Shown piece by piece: positions 52,501-61,500 of a stretch of 64,000 bases of DNA; the stretch's first letter is position 1, and each line of letters opens with the position of its first letter. The position numbers were made by a program, and so were the translations under genes. The notes under the pieces are model-generated. The model had not been told where the DNA came from. It worked only from the letters and a program-made list of their open reading frames with translations, and did not search any database. Location of the stretch: assembly GCA_036500605.1 (NCBI GenBank), contig DASYBU010000021.1, positions 272,947-336,946 on the forward strand. The letters run 5' to 3'. The stretch is from JAFALK01 sp036500605. Its GTDB lineage: Bacteria > Pseudomonadota > Gammaproteobacteria > Burkholderiales > Burkholderiaceae_C.

Positions 52501-55286
52501 CCCAGCACCATGACCGGCCCGCCAACCTGTGCGCCAAGCTGCACGTGCTGCGCGAGCAGGACCTGAGCGTCGACGAGCGCTTCACGCTGCACACGCTGGC
52601 GCGGCTCAAGCTGTTGGCCGACGGTCGGCCGCTGGCGCAGCAGATGGAGCGCTGGATCGACGAGTTCGAGCGCGCCAATGTGCAGCCGCGCGGCTCGCAG
52701 CGCTGGCCCGTGGCCGATGTGTTGCCCTGGCCTCGCCAAGGTTTGTCGCGGCCGCAGGCGCTCGCGCCGGATGGGAATTTCAATGCCGACAACGGCAGCT
52801 TCAGCTTCGAACTTTCGCCGGGCCGCCGGCCTTCGAAGCCCTGGGTCAATGTGCTGGCCAATCCCGATTTCGGCTGCCAGGTCTCGGAGCTCGCGGGCGG
52901 CTACACCTGGGCCGGCAACAGCCGCATGCACCAGGTCACGCAGTGGTCCAACGACCCGCTGACCGACCCGGCCGGCGAGTGGCTGCTGCTGCACGATCTG
53001 GAGCGCGGTCGTGTCTGGGCGCTCGGGCGGCGCCTGAATGAACGCATGGCCGCCGACATCGAACACGGCCTCGGCTTCACGCGCTCGACGCAGCACATTG
53101 ATGATCTCGCCGTCACGCTGACCTGGTGCGTCGACGAGAAGGCGGCGATCAAGCAGGTGCAGGTCAATGTGCGCGTGGAGACCGGTCCGAAGCGGCGCCT
53201 GCGCCTCGTGGCGATGGCCGAATGGATGATGGGCAGCGACCGCCGCGAGAAGCTGTCTCTCACCACGCGGCAGCAATGGCTCAGCGTCGGCCCCGAAGGC
53301 GCGGGCCTGCCGCAGCCGGTTCGTGCGCTCGCCTTGCAGGTGACGCAGCTCGATCACCTGAGCGGCTTTGGCGACTCGACCGCCTTCCTCACCTTGCGCC
53401 CGCCGCAGCCCACGGAAGACGAATCGAGCGAGACGGTGAAGCTCCTGATGCAGGACTGGACCTGCGACCGCCGCGAGTTCTTCGACAACGCCGGCCGCAT
53501 GGTGCTGCCGGGCCAGCTCGGCCAGCGCAGCGGCTCGGGCCTTGATGCCTGCGCCGCACTGGCCGCGCTGATGAACCCCGAGCCCGGCAACAGCGCCTCG
53601 CTGACCGTGCTGCTCGGCCATGGGGCTAACGCCACGGCTGCGCAGACACTGCTCGCCGAGGCCTGGCCGGTCGAGCCTGCCACGCGCCTGCTCCGGCAAC
53701 GCGAGCTGCTCGACAACCTGATCGGCGGCGTCCATGTGCGCACGCCCGATCCGCGCTTCGATGCGCTGGTCAACCACTGGCTGCCTTACCAGACGCTGGT
53801 CTGCCGGATGTGGGCCAAGGCTGGCTTCTACCAGGCCGGCGGCGCCTTCGGCTTCCGCGATCAGCTGCAGGATGCGATGGCGCTGGTCACGCATGCGCCG
53901 GCGCTGCTGGCCGAGCAGATCCGCAGGAACGCGGCGCGACAGTTCCCCGAAGGCGACGTTCAGCATTGGTGGCATGAGCCGGGCGGCGCTGGCGTGCGCA
54001 CGCATTTCTCGGACGATCGGCTGTGGCTGCCCTACGCGCTCGCGCATTACGTGAAGCGCACCGGCGACGTGGCCCTGCTCGATGAGACGCAGCCCTTCCT
54101 GCTCGGCCAGCAGGTGCCTGCGGGCCACGAAGACATCTACGAGACGCCGGGCCGCACGGAGCAGATGTTCAGCCTCTACGAGCACGCGGCGCGCGCCATC
54201 GATCGCAGCCTCGCCGTCGGCATGGGCGTGCACGGCCTGCCGCTGTTCGGCACTGGCGACTGGAACGACGGCATGAACCGCGTCGGCTTCGAGGGCAAGG
54301 GTGAATCCGTCTGGCTTGCCTGGTTCCTGTGCAAGACCGTCGACGATTTCCTGCCGATCGCCCAGGCGCGCCGCGACGAAGCGCGCGTGCGCACCTGGCA
54401 AGCCGCACATCTGGGCTGGGCGCAGGCCCTCGATGCGCAGGCCTGGGACGGCCAGTGGTACCTGCGCGGCTTCTTCGACGACGGCTCGCCGCTGGGCACC
54501 TCGCACCACGACGAATGCCGCATCGACCTGATCGCGCAGGCCTGGGCCGTGCTCTCGGGCGCGGGCGAACCGGCGCGCGCGCGGCAGGCGATGGCCAGTG
54601 CCTGCGACAAGCTGCTCGACACCGGCCATCAGCTCGTGCACCTGCTCGATCCGCCCTTGCAGCACGCCAAGCCCAGCGCCGGCTACATCCAGGCCTACCC
54701 GCCCGGCGTGCGCGAGAACGGCGGCCAGTACAACCACGGCGCGGTCTGGGCCCTGATGGCGCTGGCGCAGCTCGGCCAGCGCGAGCCGATGTGGCAGATG
54801 TTCACCTCGCTGAGCCCCGCCCACCGCTGGATGGACCGCCGCCGCGGCACCACCTATGCGATTGAACCTTACGTTATGGCGGGCGATGTCTACACGCAAG
54901 CGCCCTGGGTCGGCCGTGGTGGCTGGAGCTGGTACACCGGTTCCGCCGGCTGGTTGATGCGCGCCGGTGTCGAGTCGATGTGCGGCGTGATCCTGGCCCA
55001 GGGCCGCGTCACGCTGCGCCCCTGCCTGCCCGCGCATTGGTCCCATGCCGAAGTGGCGTTGCGCCACCAGGGCCAATGGCACCGCATCATCGTCTGCGCC
55101 GATCAGTTCACGCTCGATTCAAAGCGTGCGCAGGAGCCGGGGGCGCGGATCGTGAAGGCCGGTGAAGTGATCGATCTTGCAGCTTCGCCCGATGGCAGCG
55201 TGCAACTCGTGCTCGCGGCCAAGAGCTTGGCCGAGATGCCTGGCGGCGTGGCGCAGATGGCGGCACCGTTTGGGGTGTCGGGCTGA
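46587..55286 (+). CDS. ndvB: Cyclic beta-1,2-glucan synthase (NdvB type)
   Basis: 2,899 residues from the GTG at 46587 (VNNSNPPPHANRPPPQQPLIE). I prefer it to upstream starts because it overlaps the preceding stop. N-terminal part: several membrane helices around 470-1000 and a GT84 glycosyltransferase core with VTLDADTD (~645) and the HRWTRGDWQLLPFL block. Middle: the glycoamylase-type domain (SWSGSMFEYLMPSL, LALRRVPADERVLAPY, ~1340-1480). C-terminal: GH94-type phosphorylase domains with general acid Asp in GTGDWNDGMNRVG (~2558), PPGVRENGGQYNHGAVWALMAL and GRGGWSWYTGSAGWL. It polymerises UDP-glucose, trims the chain and cyclises it; the product is exported to the periplasm for osmoprotection. 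Length is near that of Brucella Cgs. Confidence 0.95.
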   Translation: MNNSNPPPHANRPPPQQPLIEARLLDASAGALEPPIRSVLFGPARFEQHGHSLARAHEIVSGTRSGKRFFPRLQSNIEMLKLARAQLERRAADGRHLGPAAHWLLDNATLIDEQLHAIRNGLPRSFFRLLPRLRDEPLSGLPRIYGVAWAWVAHTDSGFDAALLSCYLRAYQAERELSLAELWALPTTLRVVLVENLRRLAERSATQQAARDAAHRWFDQDPTLEQMAELDRLEPSIKARGVDEAFLLQLDQRQEELEPEVARALEAWLSTRLPDPAGSLARQQNETTEDQQSIRNAIVSLRLLDHTDWRELIAATSAVMQILQAAPVHAAEAKTTQDETLHAIERLSRRSGRSEATVAKLIVELARSADGLDPDDEPGQAGAPAFWWRGPGKARLYEGLGLPPPWGPTAKSSGQVTGRGWATFAYLGSLLVLTLGTVSWLMSHEAAPASAGLLALTAFLLLGPISEAVVALVNRLISESVPPRRLPRLAFSQGVPETHRTLVVMPAMFAKEADIPELCAQLEQHYLANTERYAQFALLSDFVDADAQEKPGDDALLNAAQEAIALLNLRYPLPDGEPLRFLLLHRGRQWNVGEQRWIGWERKRGKLEQLVHTLAQPDDQPFVPFVPLGALSTPAPQTRYIVTLDADTDMPPGRLRSLVGIAAHPQNLPRVEGRRIVGGYAILQPRVLTPLPPPGETTPFHQLFSGQGGIDPYSAASSEIYQDLFGEGTFTGKGLLNVQALHAVLEGRLPEDQVLSHDLLEGSLTRCAAVSDVALMEDSPAHADVAASRLHRWTRGDWQLLPFLARANHYGLAAINRWKMVDNLRRSLVAPMSLALLVLVLASGVLPITSALVVVAAAFSAGPILGAMAGLAPSRDDVALRLFYRHAGADLLRALMLAAWHGAQLLQLSLMYVDAIARALYRQLISHRKLLQWTTAAQAQAAARTDLPGLMQQHRRVPIAAAVLLAGLGLASFLGAPVHWPLAAAVLLIWAASPVWTWVASRPRQAPVASKLDEPSRQYLQDLARDTWRFYEHHIGASDHHLPPDNVQQTPFTMVAHRTSPTNIGLYLLGVACARELGFIGMASMVERLDATLATLEKLPRWNGHFYNWYDTQSLAVLTPAYVSSVDSGNCSAHLLAVARACECAAEQSDIDARALMQGAVARSMQRLRALQPVLAGAPSLHMLSQLAEGEWTWPLTPEQLQELNGRVRQAHVELDALHLRLGDAERGAMWLLHDLIYTLQSFLLDQNSDQLATRSRLLELGQRFHEMALEADFKPLYDRERRLLHIGYRVETSQVDENHYDLLASESRLTSLLAIAKGDVPVEHWAALGRPFFAKGTEVGLKSWSGSMFEYLMPSLVLDEPYDSALGQAIRSAVAEQRGEGERHGTPWGISESAIAGQDHTLAYQYGPQGAGRLALRRVPADERVLAPYATMLAAMLAPCPAVDNLRALQTLGARHAMGFIEALDYTPQRQTAGRGFTLVETYMTHHQSMGLVSITNLLADNAPRRWAMSDPHLRAVAPLLHERAPSEVAALSWAEPPPEQRGPRSARLVLETKPLNDRLPRTQLLTNGRYAVLLRSHGGGYSGWSDVNVTRWRDDLLRDAHGSFFYVQRNSVDEPWHSITAHPAPDPTARYDCRMQADRVIFDAHWADLHARCSTWVSPEDDCELRQIELSNLGNQRVSLRLAACFEATLAPQGADEAHPAFSNMFVQERWDGDERALYMSRRPRLAEEAAVHAVHFLANADGAIESAAPCTDRSRWLGRYGSSARPLGDAGCIELEADGQHPGVAMDTGLDPLAGLIVSLQLEPGASLKLTFCTAASRELETLDALVDKYRQASHVERAASMSHTMAGIRLRELQFDADTWAAMLHVNTLVSGQTAREGAAAWHVAGSGTARCDRRLLWRHGLSGDRPIVWVSISGEEGLGLVQTLKKALRLWSAAGLGVDLVVTNGEPPSYLSPVQDQLQQLQARQQAQHHDRPANLCAKLHVLREQDLSVDERFTLHTLARLKLLADGRPLAQQMERWIDEFERANVQPRGSQRWPVADVLPWPRQGLSRPQALAPDGNFNADNGSFSFELSPGRRPSKPWVNVLANPDFGCQVSELAGGYTWAGNSRMHQVTQWSNDPLTDPAGEWLLLHDLERGRVWALGRRLNERMAADIEHGLGFTRSTQHIDDLAVTLTWCVDEKAAIKQVQVNVRVETGPKRRLRLVAMAEWMMGSDRREKLSLTTRQQWLSVGPEGAGLPQPVRALALQVTQLDHLSGFGDSTAFLTLRPPQPTEDESSETVKLLMQDWTCDRREFFDNAGRMVLPGQLGQRSGSGLDACAALAALMNPEPGNSASLTVLLGHGANATAAQTLLAEAWPVEPATRLLRQRELLDNLIGGVHVRTPDPRFDALVNHWLPYQTLVCRMWAKAGFYQAGGAFGFRDQLQDAMALVTHAPALLAEQIRRNAARQFPEGDVQHWWHEPGGAGVRTHFSDDRLWLPYALAHYVKRTGDVALLDETQPFLLGQQVPAGHEDIYETPGRTEQMFSLYEHAARAIDRSLAVGMGVHGLPLFGTGDWNDGMNRVGFEGKGESVWLAWFLCKTVDDFLPIAQARRDEARVRTWQAAHLGWAQALDAQAWDGQWYLRGFFDDGSPLGTSHHDECRIDLIAQAWAVLSGAGEPARARQAMASACDKLLDTGHQLVHLLDPPLQHAKPSAGYIQAYPPGVRENGGQYNHGAVWALMALAQLGQREPMWQMFTSLSPAHRWMDRRRGTTYAIEPYVMAGDVYTQAPWVGRGGWSWYTGSAGWLMRAGVESMCGVILAQGRVTLRPCLPAHWSHAEVALRHQGQWHRIIVCADQFTLDSKRAQEPGARIVKAGEVIDLAASPDGSVQLVLAAKSLAEMPGGVAQMAAPFGVSG

Positions 55287-55302
55287 TCTGCCCACCCTGC
55301 CC

Positions 55303-55331
55303 AAAAAAAAGCCGCTCCGTGGGGACGGAGC
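55303..55331 (-). terminator. Intrinsic terminator on the minus strand
   Basis: Read on the minus strand, GCTCCGT-CCCC-ACGGAGC (55331 to 55314) is followed by GGC and eight Ts (55310-55303). It lies 228 bases after the stop of the caspase-type exoprotein and is oriented for that strand, not for ndvB. Confidence 0.82.
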
Positions 55332-55344
55332 AGCTTCAAGAAAT

Positions 55345-55417
55345 GCCAGTCACAAATGAGGGAGGGATGACTGGCTGGGTGTGATTCTGGCGACTTCGGA
55401 CGCGGTGGTTTGTAGGA
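55345..55417 (-). ncRNA. Candidate small RNA or orphan promoter region
   Basis: In a gene-free 272-base gap between convergent ends, the exact motif TTTGTAGGA (55409-55417), an 8-base inverted repeat GCCAGTCA-N15-TGACTGGC (55345-55375) and the terminator at 55303-55331 stand in line on the minus strand. A transcript of 70-100 bases starting near 55390 would contain two hairpins. No expression data; low confidence. Confidence 0.25.
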
Positions 55418-55558
55418 CGATGCCGCAAGTTACGGGGTCGCTGTTTGAAGGGCGCCAGTCGCACAGAGCAAGGGCACAGAGCACGGCTTGGCCAAGCTCG
55501 ATCAAGCTCGACCAAGGAGCTCATCGGCCGAGCTGGCGCACAGGCCGTCTCCTGCTTT

Positions 55559-58500
55559 TTAGAGCGCGCCGTTATCCAGCTGCCTTTGCTCGAACAGGTA
55601 GTCGCCGTCCGATGCTCCGCCCAGGCCGGAGCTGCTGCCGTACTGAGGCCGCTGCGGCAGCTCGCGCGCCACGGCGAAGCGCACGCGCGCGAAGACGTTG
55701 CCGCCCAACTGCCATTTCGACACCTTGCCCAGTTGCTCCATCAAGTTCCAGGAGAACGGCGAGTGGCCCTGTTTGCCGGTGTCGAACACGGGCTCGTTGC
55801 CGCCCGATGACATCACCACCACCGACTTCTCGGCCAGCAGCTGGGTGGGATCAACGGTCGATGTCGTGCCGGCACGGATGTGTCGCTCCGTGACCAGGGA
55901 GCCCGAATAGCAGCTGTCCGAAATCAGCGCCACCTGCGACGCGTCGATCTGGGCAATCTGGCGACCGATATCGGCGTTGGACAGCCACGTCTCGGGCTTC
56001 TTGGCGTCGGCGTCCGACAGCAGCCAATAGCCCTGCTTCGTCGCCTCGACCACATCGCCATGGCCGGCGTAGTAGATGACGACCGAGTCCTTGGGGCCGA
56101 CCTCAAGCGCCAGACGATTGAGCGCGCTGATCACCGCCGCCTTGCTCGCGTTGGCGATCACGACGGTCTCATAGCCGAGCTGGTCCTCCAGCACATGACC
56201 GACCGCCTCGGCATCGTTGACCGCATTGCCCAGTCGCGGGATCGACTTGTCCTGGTAGTCATCAACGCCGATGACCACCGCGACTTTGCGCTCGATCTGC
56301 GGCAGCGCAGCGGTCTTGACATGTCGACGCGCCGGCAGGCTGGTCGCTCGATGCGTCACAACCGGTGTTGGCGCGGCGGTTGCGGCCACCGTAACCCCGC
56401 CGGCCGCCGGCGGCGCAGCGCTCAGTTGCGCAGCGGGGTCCGCGGCCACGGCGAGTTGCTGCTGTTGTGGCTGCTGCTGCTGCTGCTGTTGCTGCTTGGC
56501 TCGGCTCTCGCGCCGCAGCGCCTCGCTCACGAGGCAAAGACCGTTGTCCGCTTCCTTCAGCGTCGTGCAGACCTTGGCGTCGGCCAGCGAGGGATCTTTC
56601 TGAAGCTTGACCGCTGCATCCGCGAACAAGGCCTGCTTGTAGAGGTCGCGTCCGGCCAGCAGTGTCGACAGAGCGTTCATCGACAGCCCTGACAAGCGGA
56701 CCGGCGCGAAGCTCTGCGCCGTGGCCGTTGCGGGCGTGGCCGAGGCCCCGCCGACACTGGTCTGCGCGACGATCTGCGCAGTCGCCGAAGCGGATTCAGT
56801 GGAGGGCGATGGCGACGGCGATGGCACACCAGCGCCCGGTGCCTCCAACAAATTCAACAGACCGCCAGGGACGTCGCCGCCGGATGAGGCCACGGTGACC
56901 ACAGGCGGCGTGGCGATGGCCTGGATCACTTCCGGAGCCTGCGTCACCGGCGGAGGCCCCGCAACCGTGAGCGCATTGGCATTGCTGTCGGCCTGCACGA
57001 ATTGGTAGTTCTGCGCGCTCAGGCCCTGGCCGTTGACGGCATAACTGCCGGCCGTCGAATCGGCCGATGCCGTGGTGTTGAAACTCAGGCTGCCGCTGGT
57101 CGCCGTGGCCTGGGTCTCACCGCCGACAAAACCGTTGACCGTCCCGCTCAATGCCGGCACTGCAGCACTGGCCAGCTTGTTCGCCGGGTCGGCAAGGTAG
57201 GTCAAGGTGGCCGGCGTGACGCTGGCGCTGAGATCCGGCGTTAGGGCGGCGTAGTTGCCGGCGTCAGGGCCGCTCAGAGCGAGGCCGCTGAGCAGCACCC
57301 TCTTGTCCGTGCCCACATTCTTGTCAGCAAAGGCGCCGACGGCGCTGCCACCCAGGCTCACCTGATCGCTGCCCAGGGGCTGAATCCTGGCACTGCCGCT
57401 GAGCGTGGCCGCGGTGCTGGCGTCGTAGACCTTGTCGTTGGCCGTCAATCCGCTCACTGTCAAAGGGGCCGCGGTGATGGTCGCTGTCAGCCCGGGCGGC
57501 GCACCGAGCACGTAGTTGCCGGCGTCGGTACCGCCGAGGCTGGCGCCGCTGAGCGTGACGGGCTTGGCAGAGCCGACATTCTTGTCCGCAAAGCTTCCGA
57601 TGAGGGTTCCCGTTACGTTGACCGAATCGCTCCCGAGCGCCAGCACGTTTGCCGAGCCGCTGATCGTGGCCGCGGTCGTCGTGTCATAGACCTTGTTGTT
57701 GGCCGCCAGCCCGCTGATGTTCAACGTCGCGGGCGTGATGTCGGCGGAAAGGCTGGCCGGAGCGCTGAGCACATAGTTGCCCGCGTCGGCGCCGCCGAGC
57801 GCATAGCCACTCAAGACCACCGTCTTGCCATTGCCCACGTTCTTGTCGCTGAACTGCGCGGTACCGCCCACCAGGCTGACCTGATCGCCGCCCAGCGCGG
57901 CGACGTTGCCAGCCCCCGCGAGCGTGGCGACCCGCGTCGCGTCATAGACCTTGTTGTTGGCGCTCAGGCCGCTGACCACCAGAGTCGCCGGCGTGATGTC
58001 GGCCGTCAGGCTGGCCGAAGCACTCAGCGCATAGTTGCCGGCGTCGAGCCCGCTCAAGGAGAAGCCGCTGAGCAGCACCGTCTTGTTGCTGCCGACGTCT
58101 TTCGTCGCGAACTGCGCACTGCCGCTGCTCAGCAAGACCTGATCGCTGCCGAGCGCGCTGATGCTGCCGCTGCCACTGAGCGCGGCCACCGTCGTGGCGT
58201 CATAGACCTTGTTGGTGGCGGCAAGGCCATTGACCGTCAAGGTTGCGGGAGTGATGTTGGCCGTCAGGTTGCTGGGTTCGACCAGCACATAGTTCCCCGA
58301 ATCAGCTCCGCCCAGGCTCAGGCCGCTGACCGTGACGGCCAGGCCGTTGCCGACATTCTTGGTCGAGAAACCACCGCCTGCCGTTCCGACCAGAAAGACG
58401 GCATCGCTGCCCATCGGCGTGACGCTGCCGCCGCCCGAGAACGAGGCCACTGTCGTCGCGTCGTAGACCTTGTTGTTCGCCGTCAGGCCGCTGAGCAGCA

Positions 58501-61500
58501 AGCTTGCCGGCGTGATGTTGCCGCTGGTGTTGACGGTCAGCGGCAAGGTGTAGTTGCCGGCGTCCGCGCCGCTCAAGGCGAGCCCCGAGACACTCACGAA
58601 CTTCGCGTTGCCCACGCGCTTGTCGTTGAAGGTGGCCGTGCCGCCCGTCACCGCTACCGCGTCGCCCGCGAAGAAATTGGCCGTGAACGGGCTGTTGAAG
58701 CTGGCGCTGGTGGTCGTGTCGTAGACCTTGTCCTGGATGGTGCCGCCGCTCAGGGCCACCTGGAGCGGAAGGATGTTGCCAACGACCAGGGATTGCACCG
58801 AGAGCCCATAGACAGGCATGTTGGCGCTGTCAAGAAAACTGCTCGGTGGCGTCACCAGAATGGTCTTCCCGTTGCCGGCGTTCTTGTCGGCAAACTGAAC
58901 GGCGCTGACAAAGTTGGCCAGAGGGCCGCGGGGGCCGTTGGCACTGAGCGAGCCTTGCAGTTGGGCACTCACCGTCGAGTCATAGGACTTGGTGATCAGG
59001 TTGCCCGTGACGTAGGCGGTGCCGGGTGCCTGCGACACGTAGCCATTGCCCGCAATGCCGCTCCAGACCGAAGCATCGTTCGCGCCATACAGCGTGAAGC
59101 CATAGGGCAGCGCACCGGGCACGAAGAAACTGCCGCTGATATCCGCGTCCCAAATAATCCAGCGCGCCAGGCCGCCCAAGGCGGACAGCGCGTTCGCGCC
59201 GGCACCGTTGGAGAAGCTCGTCATCGGGCCGGCGATGCCTTGCAGCACGATGGCGTCGCCGGTCGGGCGGTTGGACGTCAGTAGCGTCCCGGTGCCGAAG
59301 CTCACGTTGTCAGCCATCACCTGGATCGCGCCATTCGCCGAGATCTGCGAGTTCGACATGTCCAGCGTGTTGGCACCGCTGATCGTCACGCCCTGCACCG
59401 ATCCGAGAATGATCGCGTTGTCGAGCGCGATCATGTTGCTGTTGCCCAGGGTGCCGATCGTCAGCGGGCCACCCGAGCTGGCATCGAGCGTGCCCGTCAC
59501 CAGCACGGCCACCGGCACCTGGCCTGCCGGTACCGCATTGCCGCCGATGATGGTCATGGCCGTCCCGTTGCCGGCCGTGATCGACCCGCCGCCGCTGAGC
59601 TCGATGGACACGCCACCGTTGAGACCGCCGCTGGCCCCGATGAGGCTCAGCGTCGAGCCCGAGCCCGCCACCGGTGGCGAGGCTGTGATCACGGTGTTGC
59701 CGGCGACCGCGAGCGCCGACCCGAAGTCGCTGTAGCCCTGAACCAGGATGGAACCGGGCGAGTACAAGGTGGACGAATCGATGAAAACGCCGGTCGCGCC
59801 CGAGCCCGGTGCCGAGCCGTTGATCGAAATGTTCCGCCCCACCAGCGCGCTGCTGGCCTGCAAGTAAACGCCGTTGTTTCCCTGGCTCGTGCCGGAGATC
59901 GAGATGTTGCCGGTCGAGCCGCCGTTCAGCGTGGTGCCGCTGAGGCTCACCGCATCGGTGCTCAAGCTGGTGGCGGCATTGCCGAAACTGCCGCCCTGCG
60001 GTGTGATGCCTGTGGCATAGCCGCCGAGCGTGATGTCACCGCCGGAGGAACTGATCGAGGTCCCGGTCAGGTTGATCGCGCCAACATTCGCCAACGACTG
60101 CCCGGCCAGCAGGCTGATCGGCATGGCGCCGCCGCTGCTGATCGCACTGCCCGTCACTGTGATATTGCCGCCCGCATTCAGCAGCAGACCGCCCGAGCCT
60201 GCCTGCAGATCGACGTTGAGCAGCGACAGCGTGTTGTTCGCTCCCGTGGCGTTGAACTGCATCAGACCGCCGCCGGAAGCGGCATCGACCATGAGCGTGT
60301 TGGTCGAATAGCCGATCAGGGACAGGGCCGGATTGCCGCCCGCCTGATTGGCGGCGCTGACCGACAGCGTGGCTCCATTGGTCACTCTGAGGATCACGCC
60401 CAGGGCATTGCTGTTGTCGAGCAGCATGGCTTCGCCGGGACTGTGGCCAAGAGCGGTCAACGTGAGCGAGGCACTGGGGTCTGGCGAGGCGGGGGCCACA
60501 TAGAAATTCCCCGCGTTCGACACCGCGATGCCCAGATTGTTGCCGTTGCCTTGTACGTTCACCGAATGCGTGGCGCCGATATTGGACTGCAGCACGTTCA
60601 CACCGATGCCGGCCAGCGAGTAGCCGTAGATCGTCAGATCACCGGCCTTCAAATTGCTGACGACCGGAATATCGACGCCGCCATTGTTGCCATAGCCGTA
60701 GATATTGAGCTGGCCGATTCCCGCGTCGAGCGTCGAGTTGCTGATGCTGATGCCGGTACCCGTGGCGCCGTTGGCCGCGCCGCTGAAGGTGCTGCCGTTG
60801 GGAAGCCGGCCATTGTTTTGAAAGCCGCCCAGCGTGATGTCGCCGCCCTTGCTCACCAGATTGGCGCCCGTCAGCGTGATGCCGCCGATGCCGCCATTGC
60901 CCGACAGCAAGGTGATCGCCAGCGGGCCGTTCATGCTGACGATGGCGCCGTGGTAGTTGATCGCGTGATCGGCCGTGAGCATCAGCCTCCCGGGGGTGGC
61001 GGCCGTCACCTTGACGGTGCCGGAGGCGTTGATGTCACCCGGGTCCGTCGGGCTGGCCGAGGTGGTCGTGATATTGACATTGGTGCCGCCGTTCAGCGCC
61101 GTGGCGATGCTGCCGGTGGAGATGTGCGAGCCTTCTCCCGTGGGCGTGTAGACGCCGCTGGCGTAATTGACGAAGTTGTCGCCGGGCGTGTCGTCGATCG
61201 TCACATCGATCGGGTCCAGCAGCCAGGTCCCGACGCTGCCCCTGGGCGCGCTGACATTCAGGCTCGACGGCCTCGCGTCGAGCCAGTGGCCCGAAGTTTC
61301 GATCAAGCCGCCATTGCCGCCCTGCGCACCGCCGGTGGCGCTCAAGCTGCCGTAGGCTCGAGTGGCCGTGTTGCTCCACAGCACGATGTGTCCGCCATCG
61401 CCCGATTGCGTGGCGTTGGCTGCGATGCTTGCCGCGGGCGCGAAATAGACCGCGTCGGAGTTCGGCACGCTCGCATCCTTGCCCTGCGCCCCGCCGCCGA

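Noticed and set aside
50031..55082. A 1,683-codon open frame antisense to ndvB
   Set aside because: It is low in conserved motifs, rich in Arg/His/Ala/Gly and matches the shadow pattern of GC-rich coding. The plus-strand synthase has clear catalytic motifs throughout.
57180..58990. Regular repeats as a possible CRISPR array
   Set aside because: The period is 258-261 bases, it is in frame and encodes YDG domains; there are no short repeats with spacers or cas genes.
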